A stretch of DNA of 27,082 nt from Prado023 sp963700395 (lineage in GTDB: Bacteria; Actinomycetota; Actinomycetes; S36-B12; CAIYMF01). Below, piece after piece: positions 16,775 to 26,854 of the stretch (positions within the stretch are counted from its first letter, which is position 1; every line of letters begins with the position of its first letter). Location of the stretch: positions 1 through 27,082 of the forward strand of contig CAVOXI010000007.1 in assembly GCA_963700395.1 (NCBI GenBank), in the 5' to 3' direction. The position numbers and the translations under genes are program-made. The notes under the pieces were generated by a model, which saw only the letters and a program-made list of their open reading frames with translations, was not told the origin of the DNA and ran no database searches.

Positions 16775-17732
16775 GTGCGGACCTGGCACGGGCAGCGACT
16801 GCGCGGCTTCGCCCTCCTGGCGGGGTTGTTGGGGTGCTCGGCGCTGGGGTGCACGACGACGTCGACGCCATCGTCCGCGAAGTCGTCGCTGGCGGCTTCA
16901 CCTTCGCCGACGCCTGCACGCTCGGCCGGACTCATCGCCTTCGTCTCCGACCGCGACGGCGTCGACGCGCTCTTCCTGATGCACCCGGACGGATCCGGCG
17001 TGCGGCGGCTCACCCAGCGAAATGCCCCCGGTCTCACATCCGGCCTGGTCGCCGGACGGGCGACGGTTGGCGTTCAACGCGGGGTCCCCGACGGCGAGTG
17101 ACATCTACCTGGTCGCACTGGATGGGTCGGGACTGACTCCGATCACGCGGGAGGTGGGTGCGAACTTCTACCCCTCCTGGTCGCCGGACGGCCGTCGGCT
17201 GGCCTTCAGCTCCAACCGGGACGGCGACTGGGACATCTTCGTCATGGACATCGACGGGTCGAACGTTCGGCAACTGGTGGACTCGCCGGGGCTGGACGAC
17301 AAGCCGCAGTGGTCACCGGACGGCTCGAGGATCGGATTCACGACCACACGCAGCGGCGCCCCCGAGCTCTATGCCGTCGACCCGGACACCGGCGCCGAAG
17401 GACCCCTTCTTCCGCAGCCCGTCCGCGGGATCAACCCGGCGTGGACCCTGGACGGCTCGCGGCTGGCCTACAACATCGTGACGTCAGCCGGCTTCGACAT
17501 CGCCGTCGTCGCGACGGACGGGACCGACTGGCGCTCGGTCGTCACCGGGCCTGCGTCGGAGGAACGGCCACGATGGTCCTCCGACGGCCGTTGGCTCGCC
17601 TACTACTCCGATGAGAAGGGGTCGTGGGACGTCTACGTCATGGACGTCGAGACCGGTACACGCCAGGCCCTGACGCAGACTCCAGGGTTCGATGGTCAGC
17701 CGGCGTGGCAACCGGTCACTGCGGCGGAATGA
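16775..17732 (+). pseudogene. TolB-like beta-propeller lipoprotein, one frame break
   Basis: GTG 16775 opens a basic head, then GFALLAGLLGCSALGCTTTS, a lipoprotein signal peptide with a Cys at the end of the hydrophobic core. A Ser/Pro-rich linker (TTSTPSSAKSSLAASPSPTP) leads to LIAFVSDRDGVDALFLMHPD, the first propeller blade. One extra base in a C run near 17026 moves the frame. The rest reads PAWSPDGRRLAF, PSWSPDGRRLAF, PQWSPDGSRIGF, PAWTLDGSRLAY and PRWSSDGRWLAYYS, five PD40 (TolB-type) repeats, to the stop at 17732. Each repeat carries the WSPDG signature of TolB/DPP4-like propellers. Joined length is about 318 residues. An extracellular, membrane-anchored binding protein is likely. The start is tentative because the ribosome binding site is weak. 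Confidence 0.7.
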
Positions 17733-17839
17733 GCGCAGCCGGCAAGCGTGCCTCCGTCCTGGCGTCAGCCCCGAACGATCAGGCTCGCAGCCGAGTGATG
17801 AGGTGGCCCTGCCCGATCGAGCCACGTCGCCGCCAGGCT

Positions 17840-18073
17840 CACGCGGCTGCTAGACGATTGCCGGTAGGTCCGGTGTCTGGCCAGACTCGGTCCAGGTGAT
17901 CGGCGGGAAGCTCTCCATGCGGCTGCCCACCCGTGTTGGGTGTGGCTCATCTTCGGTTTGCGTTCCCGCCGACCACCGTGCCGGCGTGTGGCTCCAGAGG
18001 GGTCTGCCCCGCTCTCAGCAGCAATGCCCGCCCGGCGATCACAACCGATCACGGCGGGAAGGCGAGGCAGGTC
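17840..18073 (+). ncRNA. Candidate bridge (seek) RNA region of IS110 copy 2
   Basis: This is the counterpart of 1894-2126, highly similar along its whole length, including the hairpin-forming CACCCGTGTTGGGTG-like segment and the GC-rich block before the transposase start. Differences between the copies are mostly substitutions, a useful start for finding covarying stems. The RNA ends and binding loops are not defined. Confidence 0.5.
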
Positions 18074-19277
18074 ATGGCGAGGGTGTTCATCGGGGTCGAT
18101 CCCCACAAGCTGTCGGCGACCATCGAGGTCGTCGACGACACGCGAGACGGTGCTGGCGACCGGGCCGGTTCGGCACCGACAAGGCCGGGTACGCGGCGAT
18201 GCGCAAACACGTCGCGGCGTATCCCGGAGCGGACGTGGGCGGTGGAGGGCAGCAACGGCGCCGGCCGGCCCGTTGGCGCAGCGGCTGCTGGCCGACGGCG
18301 AGCACGTGGTCGACGTCCCGGCGAAGCTGTCCGCCCGGGCGAGGGCGCTGGACACCGGTCACAACCGCAAGACCGACCCGCACGACGCGCACGCCGTCGC
18401 GGTGGTCGCGGTGCGCACCCCGGCGCTTCGGGTGCTGGCCTACGACGCGCAGCTCGAGGCGCTGCGGTTGCTGGTCGACCGCCGCGCCGAGCTGAGCCGG
18501 GCCCGGATCCAGACCGTGAACCGGGTGCACCGGCTGTTGTCGGAACTCGTTCCGGGACAGCGCAAGCGGGACATCACCACCGGCCAGGCCAAGACGATCC
18601 TCGCGACCGTCAAGCCCCGCGACGTGGCCGGCAAGACCCGCCGCCGCCTCGCCGCCGAGCAGATCGCCGAGCTGGTCGCGATCGAGAAGAAGATCAAGGC
18701 GCTGACCCGCGAGCTGAAGGAGATGGTCCTGGCCTCCGGCTCGACCCTGATGGAGCTGCCCGGCGTCGGACCGGTCGTGGCCGCCCGCACCCTGGCCGAC
18801 ACCGGCGACGTCGCCCGGTTCGCCGACCGCAACCGGTACGCCTCGTGGACCGGCACCGCCCCGATCGAGGCCTCCTCCGGCGAGGTCGTCCGGCACCGGC
18901 TCTCCCGCGCCGGGAACCGGCGGATGAACCACATGATCCACATCGCCGCCGCCACCCAGATCCGCCTCGACACCCCCGGCCGGGCCTACTACCGGCGCAA
19001 GCTCGCCGCCGGCAAGTCCCGCCGTGAAGCGATGCGCTGCCTCAAACGGCGGATCTCCGACGCCCTGTACCGCCAGCTCCGCGCCGACGCCGCCACGGGC
19101 GTGGACGCGGGTCCGGGAGGGCACAGCGGGGCGGCACTTCAGTCCAGCGCGGCCGGCTTGCACCCGCACACCGGCACTTCGGATCAGCCACTTCCCGGAC
19201 CCGCACCAACGACGCTACCCGCGCCCACGACGACACGGAAGACCACCGCGCGAAAGGCCCTCGAACCCGCCCCTTGA
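18074..19277 (+). pseudogene. IS110-family transposase, frame-broken near the N-terminus
   Basis: ATG 18074, after GGGAAGGCGAGG, gives MARVFIGVDPHK with the first Asp. Alignment with copy 1 shows four extra bases between about 18138 and 18275 (near GACGACACG, GCGACCGG, TATCCCGG and GGCCCG), so the region with the E of AVEGSNG is out of phase. From about 18280 one frame is clean: LAQRLLADGEHVVDVPAKLS, then KTDPHDAHA with the two Asp residues, the Transposase_20 domain (MELPGVGPVVAARTL), RHRLSRAGNRRMNHMIHIAA and a Pro/Thr-rich tail to the TGA at 19277. All four net gains are +1, and all fall in the first 200 bp. Without them this would be a full 400-residue transposase. Confidence 0.8.
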
Positions 19278-19462
19278 CATCAGAGGGGTGCCGAAGAGAC
19301 CCAGGTCAGCGGATCCCGGTCGTGCCCTCAGCCGATGGGCGGGGTACGGAGCCGCAGACGTGAGGCGCGCCCGACTGGCAAACCGCGAATGACCTGCGTC
19401 TGGGACAGCGATGGACGAGCATTGGGCGCGTCGTACGTGGGGACGAGCGGGGGGTGACGTGA

Positions 19463-20641
19463 ATGTCGATAAACGTGACGCTCGACCGCGTCGCCACGCC
19501 TATCGACCGCGGAGTGTTCGAAGCACTCTTTGAGCAGTCGGTCGGTTCGCAACTATGCCAAGGTGACCAGGGCGCTCGAGACGGGCTCCATCTCCTTCAA
19601 GGATCTGGTCGACCACGCCCGAAAGGCCGAGATTCCCTACCCGCTGTTCTTCGCTCCCCCAGATGTAGTGGGCGAGCAGCTCCGCATCAAGCAGGAGCGG
19701 CTTCTGCAGGGCTTCAGCGCAAAGCGCGAGTTCTCCATGAACTCGCGGCATCACGTGGATCTGGCTCAGGTCGAGCTCATCGTGAAGAGCATCCAGTTCA
19801 AGCAGGACTGGATGAAGAAGGACACAACGCTCGAACGGAACCCCATCGTCGGGCTACTCAAGAAGTCGAAGGCGCCCATCGGCGAGGACGCCGCCAAGCT
19901 GCTGGCAGCGCTCAACCTCGACTCCAAGGAACTCAGGTGTACGAAGAAGAAGGGCGATGCCCTCAACCTCCTCGTCGAGAAGCTGGAAGCCAAGAACATC
20001 CTTGTAGCTCAGAGCGTCCAGGACCTCATGCCGCAGCGGTTGCCGCAAGGCAAGATCTTCAGCGGTATGACCGTGAAGGACACCAGGCTGCCCTTCATCT
20101 TCATCGCCAGTAGCGACGAGGGTGAGGCGTTCGAACCCATTGGGCGGCGGATCTTCACCCTGACGCTCATGGCTGTACTTGTTGCACGCGGGAGGTTTGC
20201 CACGGTCACCTACAACGGGCACACGACCGAGGAGACATCGAACCGCGAGTACGAGTTGACCGCGGAGATCCTGATGCCAGAGGCCGACTTCCGTCGAGTG
20301 AACTTGAGTGACCTCGCAGCATCACGGCCGCGTCGGACCACTTCAAGGTGACACCAAGTGCGGTGGTCATGCGAGCTCAGCGCTTGAAGCTCCTGAGCCG
20401 CGACGAGGCGGAGACTCACCTGACGGACCTCAGGGACGCCTTCGGCAAGATCGAGAAGACTCCGCGCAACCGGATGCTCCCGATGAACGCCCTCAGGAAG
20501 TTCAACGGGCAAGAATGCTCGCGGCGCATGCTCGCCCTCCACGACGCGGGAAGGATCAGGACGAGCGACTTCTGCCGCGTCATGTTCTCCAATGCTTATC
20601 GCAGTGATCGTGCGATCAGCGACTACAGGACGGGGCTGTAA
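19463..20641 (+). pseudogene. COG2856/ImmA-IrrE-like protein lacking HEXXH, two frame breaks
   Basis: ATG 19463 opens MSINVTLDRVATPIDRGVFE. After a +1 shift near 19543 the sense continues as SVRNYAKVTRALETGSISFK to EILMPEADFRRVNLSDLAA, and after a loss of one base near 20315 as SITAASDHFKVTPSAVVMRA, LKLLSRDEAETHLTDLRDAF and the stop at 20641. The C-terminal pattern, IFTL then a later NREYELTAEILMP, is that of COG2856 proteins (helix-turn-helix plus Zn-peptidase, as in IrrE and ImmA). Where those have HExxH, this one has TLTLMAVLVARGR. The catalytic residues are therefore absent in the visible frame, and I found no alternative frame that restores them. It is directly followed by a PIN-domain gene, a pairing known for predicted toxin-antitoxin loci. 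Confidence 0.6.
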
Positions 20642-20646
20642 TCGTC

Positions 20647-21078
20647 ATGACGATGTACTTGATCGACAACAACGCCCTCGGCGCTCTGGGGGACCGAAAG
20701 AAGTCCACCTACTTTCGCGAGCATTGTCGAGTCCCTGCGGAGGTGGCCCACGAGTCGCGGCGAGCGAAGCACGCCAAGCTCCTCGAACCACTGACCATCG
20801 AGGTGACGCCTGCCGTGCTCGGGCAGCTCGCTGACGTGATGAAGACGGTTCCCGTTGGGCACACGAAGCTCATCGACCTCTTTAACAACAAGGGCACCGC
20901 CGACCCGATCCTGGTCGCCACGGCCATCGTGCTCAGTACTGAGAACCTCTTCGCGGACACTTGGGTGATCGTCACTCAGGACAAGGAAGTGAGCGCGAAG
21001 GCGAAGGAGTTCTTCATCGACACGATGACGACTAAGGAGCTGGTTGACATTATCGACGCTGCGACGGCGGCGCCCTAG
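20647..21078 (+). CDS. PIN-like domain protein, probable RNase toxin
   Basis: A 143-residue protein whose start is six bases after the stop of the COG2856-like gene, so the two form one operon. The acidic residues of a PIN nuclease are visible: Asp7 in MYLIDNNAL, Glu32 or Glu36 in VPAEVAHE, Asp86 in GTADPILVATAIVL and Asp112 in VIVTQDKEVS. The GTADPxLVATA block and VxTQDxEV are the hallmark second and third PIN motifs. PIN proteins are metal-dependent ribonucleases; in pairs with COG2856 proteins (DUF4411-like) they are predicted toxins or stress nucleases. ATG 20647 or 20653 could be the start; neither has a strong ribosome binding site, consistent with coupling to the upstream gene. The frame is clean. 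Confidence 0.75.
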   Translation: MTMYLIDNNALGALGDRKKSTYFREHCRVPAEVAHESRRAKHAKLLEPLTIEVTPAVLGQLADVMKTVPVGHTKLIDLFNNKGTADPILVATAIVLSTENLFADTWVIVTQDKEVSAKAKEFFIDTMTTKELVDIIDAATAAP

Positions 21079-21326
21079 CGCTGGAGACTCCGGGAGAAGC
21101 TTGCGGGCGGCTCGTCACAAAATGTCCTTCGGGTCCCGGTATGCATGGCCGCGTCCGACTGGGCGCCATGACGCGAGCGGCTTCCATAAGCGCATCATGC
21201 TTGACGTGGAGGCACCCCGTCCCCCGCTGGATCCATGCCGGAAGGGCCAGTGGGTTGCGAGGCATGAGGCAGTCCTAGGTGTCTCACGCGGGTCGGCACC
21301 TGCGCGAAGCCCGCAACCGCCCGGCT

Positions 21327-21743
21327 CTATGGCGAGGTGTGGTCCGCGGCGCGGAAAGGCCGCTGTGCGGCCTCGGACGCCCAGTCGACGATGCCTGTCG
21401 GATCCAAGGCGGACAGGCCCGAGGCGAGCCTCCGGGCGGGTGTGTTCCGCCGTCGCCTGGTGACCCCCCGCTCGACGAGGTCGACGAAGTCGCCGACCGT
21501 GACGCCGGCCTCCACGGGGTGCCGGAACTCCTCCTCGCGGCGCAGGATGTAGCGGTTCCGACGACCCACCCGCACGCGCACGATCACGCCCCCGCGCTCG
21601 AGGTCGGCGACGATTTGCTGCACGGCACGTTCGGTGATCCCGATGTTCGACGCGACGTCCCGCAGAAGGATGTCTGGTTCTACCGCCAGACTCACGAGCA
21701 CGTGGCCGTGGTTGCTGAGGAACGTCCAACTGTCCCTGCTCAT
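21327..21743 (-). CDS. Winged-helix (MarR-like) transcriptional regulator
   Basis: ATG 21743 (MSRDSWTFLSNHGHVLVSLA) is preferred because it begins the folded domain; the longer frame from 21794 adds a plausible but unneeded N-terminus. Residues about 5-85 form a winged helix: HGHVLVSLAVEPDILLRDVA, SNIGITERAVQQIVADLERG (the recognition helix) and GGVIVRVRVGRRNRYILRRE (the wing). The remainder is a helical C-terminus (EAGVTVGDFVDLVERGV). No Shine-Dalgarno is seen, which fits leaderless translation common in actinobacteria. It lies divergent from the multicopper oxidase gene, with an imperfect palindrome 28 bases upstream of its start. Effector and targets are unknown. A metal or redox link to the oxidase would be speculation. 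Confidence 0.75.
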   Translation of the reverse strand: MSRDSWTFLSNHGHVLVSLAVEPDILLRDVASNIGITERAVQQIVADLERGGVIVRVRVGRRNRYILRREEEFRHPVEAGVTVGDFVDLVERGVTRRRRNTPARRLASGLSALDPTGIVDWASEAAQRPFRAADHTSP

Positions 21744-21770
21744 ACGAAGAACGATAGGGGCAATGTGGTT

Positions 21771-21782
21771 CCGGAATTCGGG
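21771..21782. promoter_or_regulatory. Imperfect palindrome, possible operator
   Basis: CCGGAATTCGGG reads nearly the same on the other strand (10 of 12 positions, core GAATTC). It lies 28 bases before the winged-helix gene's start and about 220 bases before the oxidase start, where an autoregulatory operator would be expected. Twelve-base near-palindromes with an EcoRI-like core are common, so this is weak evidence. Confidence 0.25.
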
Positions 21783-22001
21783 ATTATGACGCATGCCTCA
21801 GACCTGCGCAACTCAGGGGCGCCGCACCTTAGACAGTGGTCTTCGTGGTCGAGGCCTACCGTGACCCAAGTCGTGGCCTGACCTGCGGTTTCACGAAACG
21901 GCTTTCATGCATGAGGCTTCTCTTGTCAGGCAATTCCCAGACTCCTACTTTGCTTCCCAATCCGCGTGCAGGGCGCGGCAGCAGGCAGGGGCGCAGGGGC
22001 C

Positions 22002-25000
22002 ATGGCACGAACCACACGAAGCATCAGCACCATTCTTCTCACGATTCTCGCCATGGTGATCGCCATGGCGACCGCACGCGCTGGGCACCGGAGCCGCCGT
22101 CGCGGCGACGCCAGCGGATCCGACCGAAGGTGCCGCACTACTTCGGGCCCTGGCCCAACTGGGCCAACAGCCCGCTCACGCTCAACAAGGCCTCGGTGAC
22201 GTTCGAGCGGAGCGGGCACCGGGGCCTCTGCCGTCGCGCAGGTCGACCCGGTCGACCGGCGGCATCAAGAGCGTCGACATCACCGCGTCCGGGCCAGGGT
22301 TACGACGCCGCCACCACCGTGACGATCGCCGGGGGTACCACAGCCGGCGACCGCCACCGCAGCGGTGAGCACGTCCGACGTGGTCACCGGGTTCACGGAC
22401 GTCGTGCCCGGCTCCGGCTACACGGCGTTCAAGGTCGACCTCACCGGAGGGTGGACCTGACCGTCACCGGCAACGTGGCAGCGACCGCGATCGGCTCCGG
22501 CGGTGTGGATGCCGTGACGGTCACCGACGCGGGCTCGGGCTACTCGATGCCGACGGTCGACTTCGACTTCCCCGACGACCCCAACGGCACCCAGGCCACC
22601 GGGCACGTCGAGTGCGTGGAGACCACCGACTGCTCGCACGCCCCCCGACGCCACCGTCTCGATCGCGCGGGTCATCGTCGACGAGCCCGGCTCCGGCTAC
22701 GCGACCGCTCCCGCCGTGACCATCCGCAACGGCACGCAGTACGACCCGATCAACTTCCCCGACGGCACCGCCGCGGCGACAGCCAAGGCCACGCTCAAGC
22801 TCACCGCGGTCAACGTCCTGGAGTTCGGCAAGGGCTACACCAGCGCCCCCACCGTGGCGATCACCGACCCGGTCGGCGCTGGCACCGGCGCCTCCGCCAC
22901 CGCGGTGACCGACGGCGGCGCGATCACCGGCGTGACGGTCACCGACCCGGGTGCGGGCTACCTCACCCCCGGCATGCGCAAGTTCGTCGACGACCTACCC
23001 GGGCTCTGCAGCCCGGCTGCGACTGCCCCACCGAAGGCAAGTACCTGCCGACGGCCGTCCCGGCAGGTGAAGAAGTACACCGACACCAGCGTCACCCCGA
23101 ACCGCGAGGTCGCTGCTGACGAGTACGTCATCGGCCTGGTGCAGTACCGGACGTCGTTCTCGTCCGACCTGCCGCCCACCCTCGTGCGCGGCTACGTCCA
23201 GCTCGAGACCGCCGACAACGCCGCCGTCAGCCAGCACTTCCCGCTGACGAACGCGAACGTGGACCCGACCAAGCCCGATGTCCCCGTGCTGATCAACGGC
23301 GACGCAGGCCTACGGCGTCACCCCGCCGCAGTACCTCGGCCCGTTCATCGCGGCCACCAAGAACAAGCCCACCCGGATCGTCTTCCACAACCTGCTGCCG
23401 ACCGGCGCCGACGGTGACCTGTTCCTGCCGACCGACAGCTCGATGATGGGTTCCGGCATGGGCCCGATGCCGATGGCCGAGCCCGACGGACCTGAAGACG
23501 ACCGACGACGGCGTCCGCGAGCCGCTGTGTACCCAGGACCCGAAGTCCGACATGTGCTTCAAGGACAACCGGGCGACCCTGCACCTGCACGGCGGCACCA
23601 CCCCATGGATCAGCGACGGCACGCCGCACCAGTGGATCACCCCCGCCGGTGAGAACACCCCGTGGCCGCAGGGCGTCAGCGTCAAGAACGTCCCCGACAT
23701 GAAGGACGCGGACGGGCTCACGACCTGCGACAAGGACGACGACGGCTGCCAGACGTTCTTCTACACCAACCAGCAGAGCGCGCGGCTGATGTTCTACCAC
23801 GACCACGCGTGGGGCATCACCCGGCTCAACGTCTACGCCGGTGAGGCCGCCGGCTACCTCATCGCCGACGACACCGAGAAGAAGCTCATCACCGACGGAG
23901 TGATCCCGGGCGCGGCCGACACCCTGCCGCTCGTCATCCAGGACAAGACCTTCGTGCCCGGTGACGAGCAGCTCAAGGACGTCAAGGACGCCGACGGACA
24001 ACATCACCTCGTACGGTCAGGACCCGACGTGGGACAACGACCCGCTGGGGCGGCAAGGGCAGCCTGTGGTACCACCACGTCTACATGCCCGCCCAGAACC
24101 CCGGCGACGCCTCGGGCATGAGCGCCTACGGCCGCTGGATGTACGGGCCGTGGTTCTGGCCACCGGCCTCCGGCACGAAGTACGGACCGATCCCCAACCC
24201 GTACTACGACGCCGAGCTGCAAGGTCGACGACCCGTCGACCTGGCAGTACCAGACCGACCCGTTCTGCGAGCCCGAGCTCATCCCCGGCACGCCGAACGT
24301 CTCGGCCGGCATGGAGCAGTTCAACGACACCCCGATCGTCAACGGAGTGGCCTACCCGAAGGTCACCGTGCGAGCCCGAAGCCCTACCGGCTGCGGATGC
24401 TCAACGCCGCCAACGACCGGTTCTTCAACCTCCAGTGGTACACCGCCGACCCCGACCCAGGGCGACGGCACGACCGAGGTGAAGCTCAACGCGGCCGAGC
24501 TCGCGGCGGCCCAGACCGACCCGAACGTCTCCCCGACGCCGGCCGACGCCAACAACAACGCGGCCGGGCCCGACTGGGTGCAGTTCGCCAACGAGGGCGG
24601 CTTCCTGCCGGCTCCCACCGTCATCGACGGGCAGCAGCCGACCACCTGGATCACCGACCCGACCCGGTTCGACGTCGGCAACGTCGACCAGCACTCGATG
24701 CTGCTGGCTCCGGCCGAGCGGGCCGACGCCGTCGTGGACTTCTCGAAGTTCGCCGGCAAGACGCTGATCCTCTACAACGACGCCCCCGCGGCCTTCCCGG
24801 CCCGCGTTCCCGGGTACGACTACTACACCGGGGCACCGGACCTCAGCCCCACCGGCGCGCCGACCATCTTGCCCGGCTACGGGCCCAACACCCGCACCGT
24901 CATGCAGGTCACCGTCGCCGACACCACCCCCTCGGCGGCCGTTCGACGTGGCCAAGCTCAAGAACGCCTTCACCCACAAGGCCAACGGCTCGGGCGTGTT

Positions 25001-26789
25001 CGAGTCGAGCCAGCACCCGCCGATCGTCGGCCAGGCGGCGTACAACTCGGCGATGGGCAGCAGCTTCGCCGCCACCGGCGAGTGCAAGGCGCCCGGCGTC
25101 ACGAAGTGCGACGGCCTGGTCCGCGTCAACGACACGGGCAGCTTCACCTTCAACACCACTCAAGTCCCCGAGCGACGAAGACGACGATGAAGATGGAGCC
25201 GAAGGCGATCCACGACGAGACGAACTCGACGACGTTCGACGAGTTCGGCCGGATGCAGGCCAACCTCGGCATCGAGGCCCAGCCACCGACACCGGGTCTG
25301 CAGAACGTCACGCTCTACCCGTTCGTCAACCCGCAGACCGAGCTGATCGACGGCACCAACCTGCCCAAGCAGGTGGTCACGACGGACTCCGTCACCGGTG
25401 AACCGGTCAGGACGTCAAGATCACCCCGATCAGCGACGCCACGGACGGCACGCAGATCTGGCGGGTCACCCACAACGGCGTCGACACCCACCCGATCCAC
25501 TTCCACCTGTACGACGTCCAGGTGCTCAACCGGGTCACGTGGGACAACATCATCATCCCGAACGACGCGAACGAGAACGGCTGGAAGGACACCGTGCGGA
25601 TGAGCCCGCTCGAGGACACCATCGTCGCGCTGCGGCCGATCATCCCGCAGGTGCCCTTCGAGGTGCCCAACTCGGTGCGGCCGCTCAACCCGATGATGCC
25701 CGCCGGCTCTCCGGAGCGATGTTCTTCAACACCGACCCGCAGGGCAACCCGCTGACCACGCCCGATCACGAACAAGACCATCAACTTCGGCTGGGAGTAC
25801 GTGTGGCACTGCCACATCCTCAGCCACGAGGAGATGGACATGATGCGTCCGGTCTCGCTGGCCCTGCCGCCGATCAAGGCGACGCTCGCCGACACGGGAG
25901 CCGCACGTCTGACGGGCATCGGCCACCGGCGTGTCACGCTGACGTGGAACGACAACTCGATCACCGAGACCCGGTTCGTCGTGCAGCGCACGACCAACGG
26001 GACGACGTGGACCACCGTCGGCAACCTGGCCGCAGCCCCTGGGTGACACCAACACCCACGGCACCCGGACCTTCACCGACACCACGTCCAACGCGACGAC
26101 CGCCTACCAGTACCGGGTCGTCGCCGAGAACACCGTCGGCTACGGCTCGGGGATGCCGTCGATGACCGTGACGTCGACGTCCGACCCCCTCGGCGTCAAC
26201 GCTCCGACCGCTCCGACCGGGCTGGCGGCGACACTCGCCGGCACCAGCAGCGCCCCGCGGGTCAACCTCACCTGGCAGGACACGGCCACCACCGAGGCAC
26301 GGTTCGTCGTCCAGCGGTCCACCGACAACGGTGCGACCTTCACCCAGCTCGCCACGGTCGGCCGCCAGGACCGGGACCGGCTCGGTGACCTACGCGGACA
26401 CCACGGCTGCCCTGAACAGCACCTACGTCTACCGAGTGGCGGCCGACAACGTCGCCGGCACCTCGGCGTGGAGCAACCCGGTCACCGTCCGTGGTCGCCG
26501 CACCGGCGGCGCCGGTGATCCTCACCGGGACCGCGGTCCGGACAGGGCACGAGCGAGCGGGCGACGATCACCTGGAGCGCTGTGCCGTACGGCGACGAGC
26601 TACGTCATCCAGCGCAGCCTGGACTCCACGTTCGCCACCGGAGTCACAAGTGCCACGGTCGGTGCGGTCACCACGTACACGACCGGCAACATCAGCCGCA
26701 CCGCCAACTGGTACTTCCGGATGGCCGCGGTCAACGTGCTCGGTCAGTCCGGGTGGTCGAACGTCCAGACGGTGACCCCGGCGCCGTGA
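22002..26789 (+). pseudogene. Giant secreted multicopper oxidase with GxGY repeats and three FN3 domains, about 25-30 frame breaks
   Basis: ATG 22002 gives a signal peptide (RTTRSISTILLTILAMVIAM). Read through all frames, the product is about 1,590 residues. First comes VPHYFGPWPNWANSPLTL, then about six repeats of GxGYxxxPxV type (22290-22975). Copper sites follow: LHLHGGTTPW (about 23580), FYHDHAWGI (about 23792), THPIHFHLYDV (about 25490) and EYVWHCHILSHEEMDMM (about 25795-25845). These are the four HxH motifs and the HCHxxxHxxxxM motif that binds the type 1 copper. Three FN3 domains (about 25885-26180, 26195-26480, 26490-26785) end at the TGA at 26787-26789. Such enzymes oxidise phenols, metals or bilirubin-like substrates outside the cell with O2 as acceptor; the substrate is not clear here. 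A 15-bp hairpin follows. Almost every shift is one extra base. Confidence 0.8.
22290..22975 (+). repeat. Series of about six GxGY protein repeats inside the oxidase
   Basis: Repeats read from several frames are GQGYDAATTVTI, GSGYTAFKVDL, GSGYSMPTVDF, GSGYATAPAVTI, GKGYTSAPTVAI and GAGYLTPGM. They are spaced about 30-60 residues apart and joined by Thr/Ala/Val-rich segments such as VTVTDA and AVTVTD. This is a beta-rich repeat commonly found in large extracellular and structural proteins, likely a stalk or surface-binding part between the signal peptide and the first copper domain. Confidence 0.6.
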
Positions 26790-26820
26790 CACCTCCCACG
26801 CCCGGTCTGTGAGGGAGCCC

Positions 26821-26854
26821 GAGGTGGGGACCCGCGTTAGCGGGTCCCCACCTC
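26821..26854 (+). terminator. Perfect 15-bp stem hairpin, oxidase terminator
   Basis: GAGGTGGGGACCCGC (26821-26835), loop GTTA, and its exact complement (26840-26854) lie 31 bases after the oxidase stop codon. The stem is strongly GC-rich. No T-run follows, which is usual for actinobacterial terminators. It is the strongest hairpin I noticed in the window. Confidence 0.75.

Larger units (their letters stand above)
17840..19300 (+). mobile_element. IS110-family insertion sequence, copy 2
   Basis: About 1,461 bp, bounded by comparison with copy 1: the shared block begins at CACGCGGCT (17840) and ends at AGAGAC (19300), with unrelated DNA outside. It has the IS110 layout of a 5' non-coding RNA region, a DEDD transposase gene and no terminal inverted repeats. 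The two copies differ by scattered substitutions and by single-base indels in the first 200 bp of the gene, so they are related but not a recent duplication. Confidence 0.85.

Noticed and set aside
22002..26789. Programmed ribosomal frameshifting in the oxidase
   Set aside because: Programmed shifts are one or two per gene at slippery sites with a stimulating structure. Some 25-30 scattered +1 changes without such sites do not fit.
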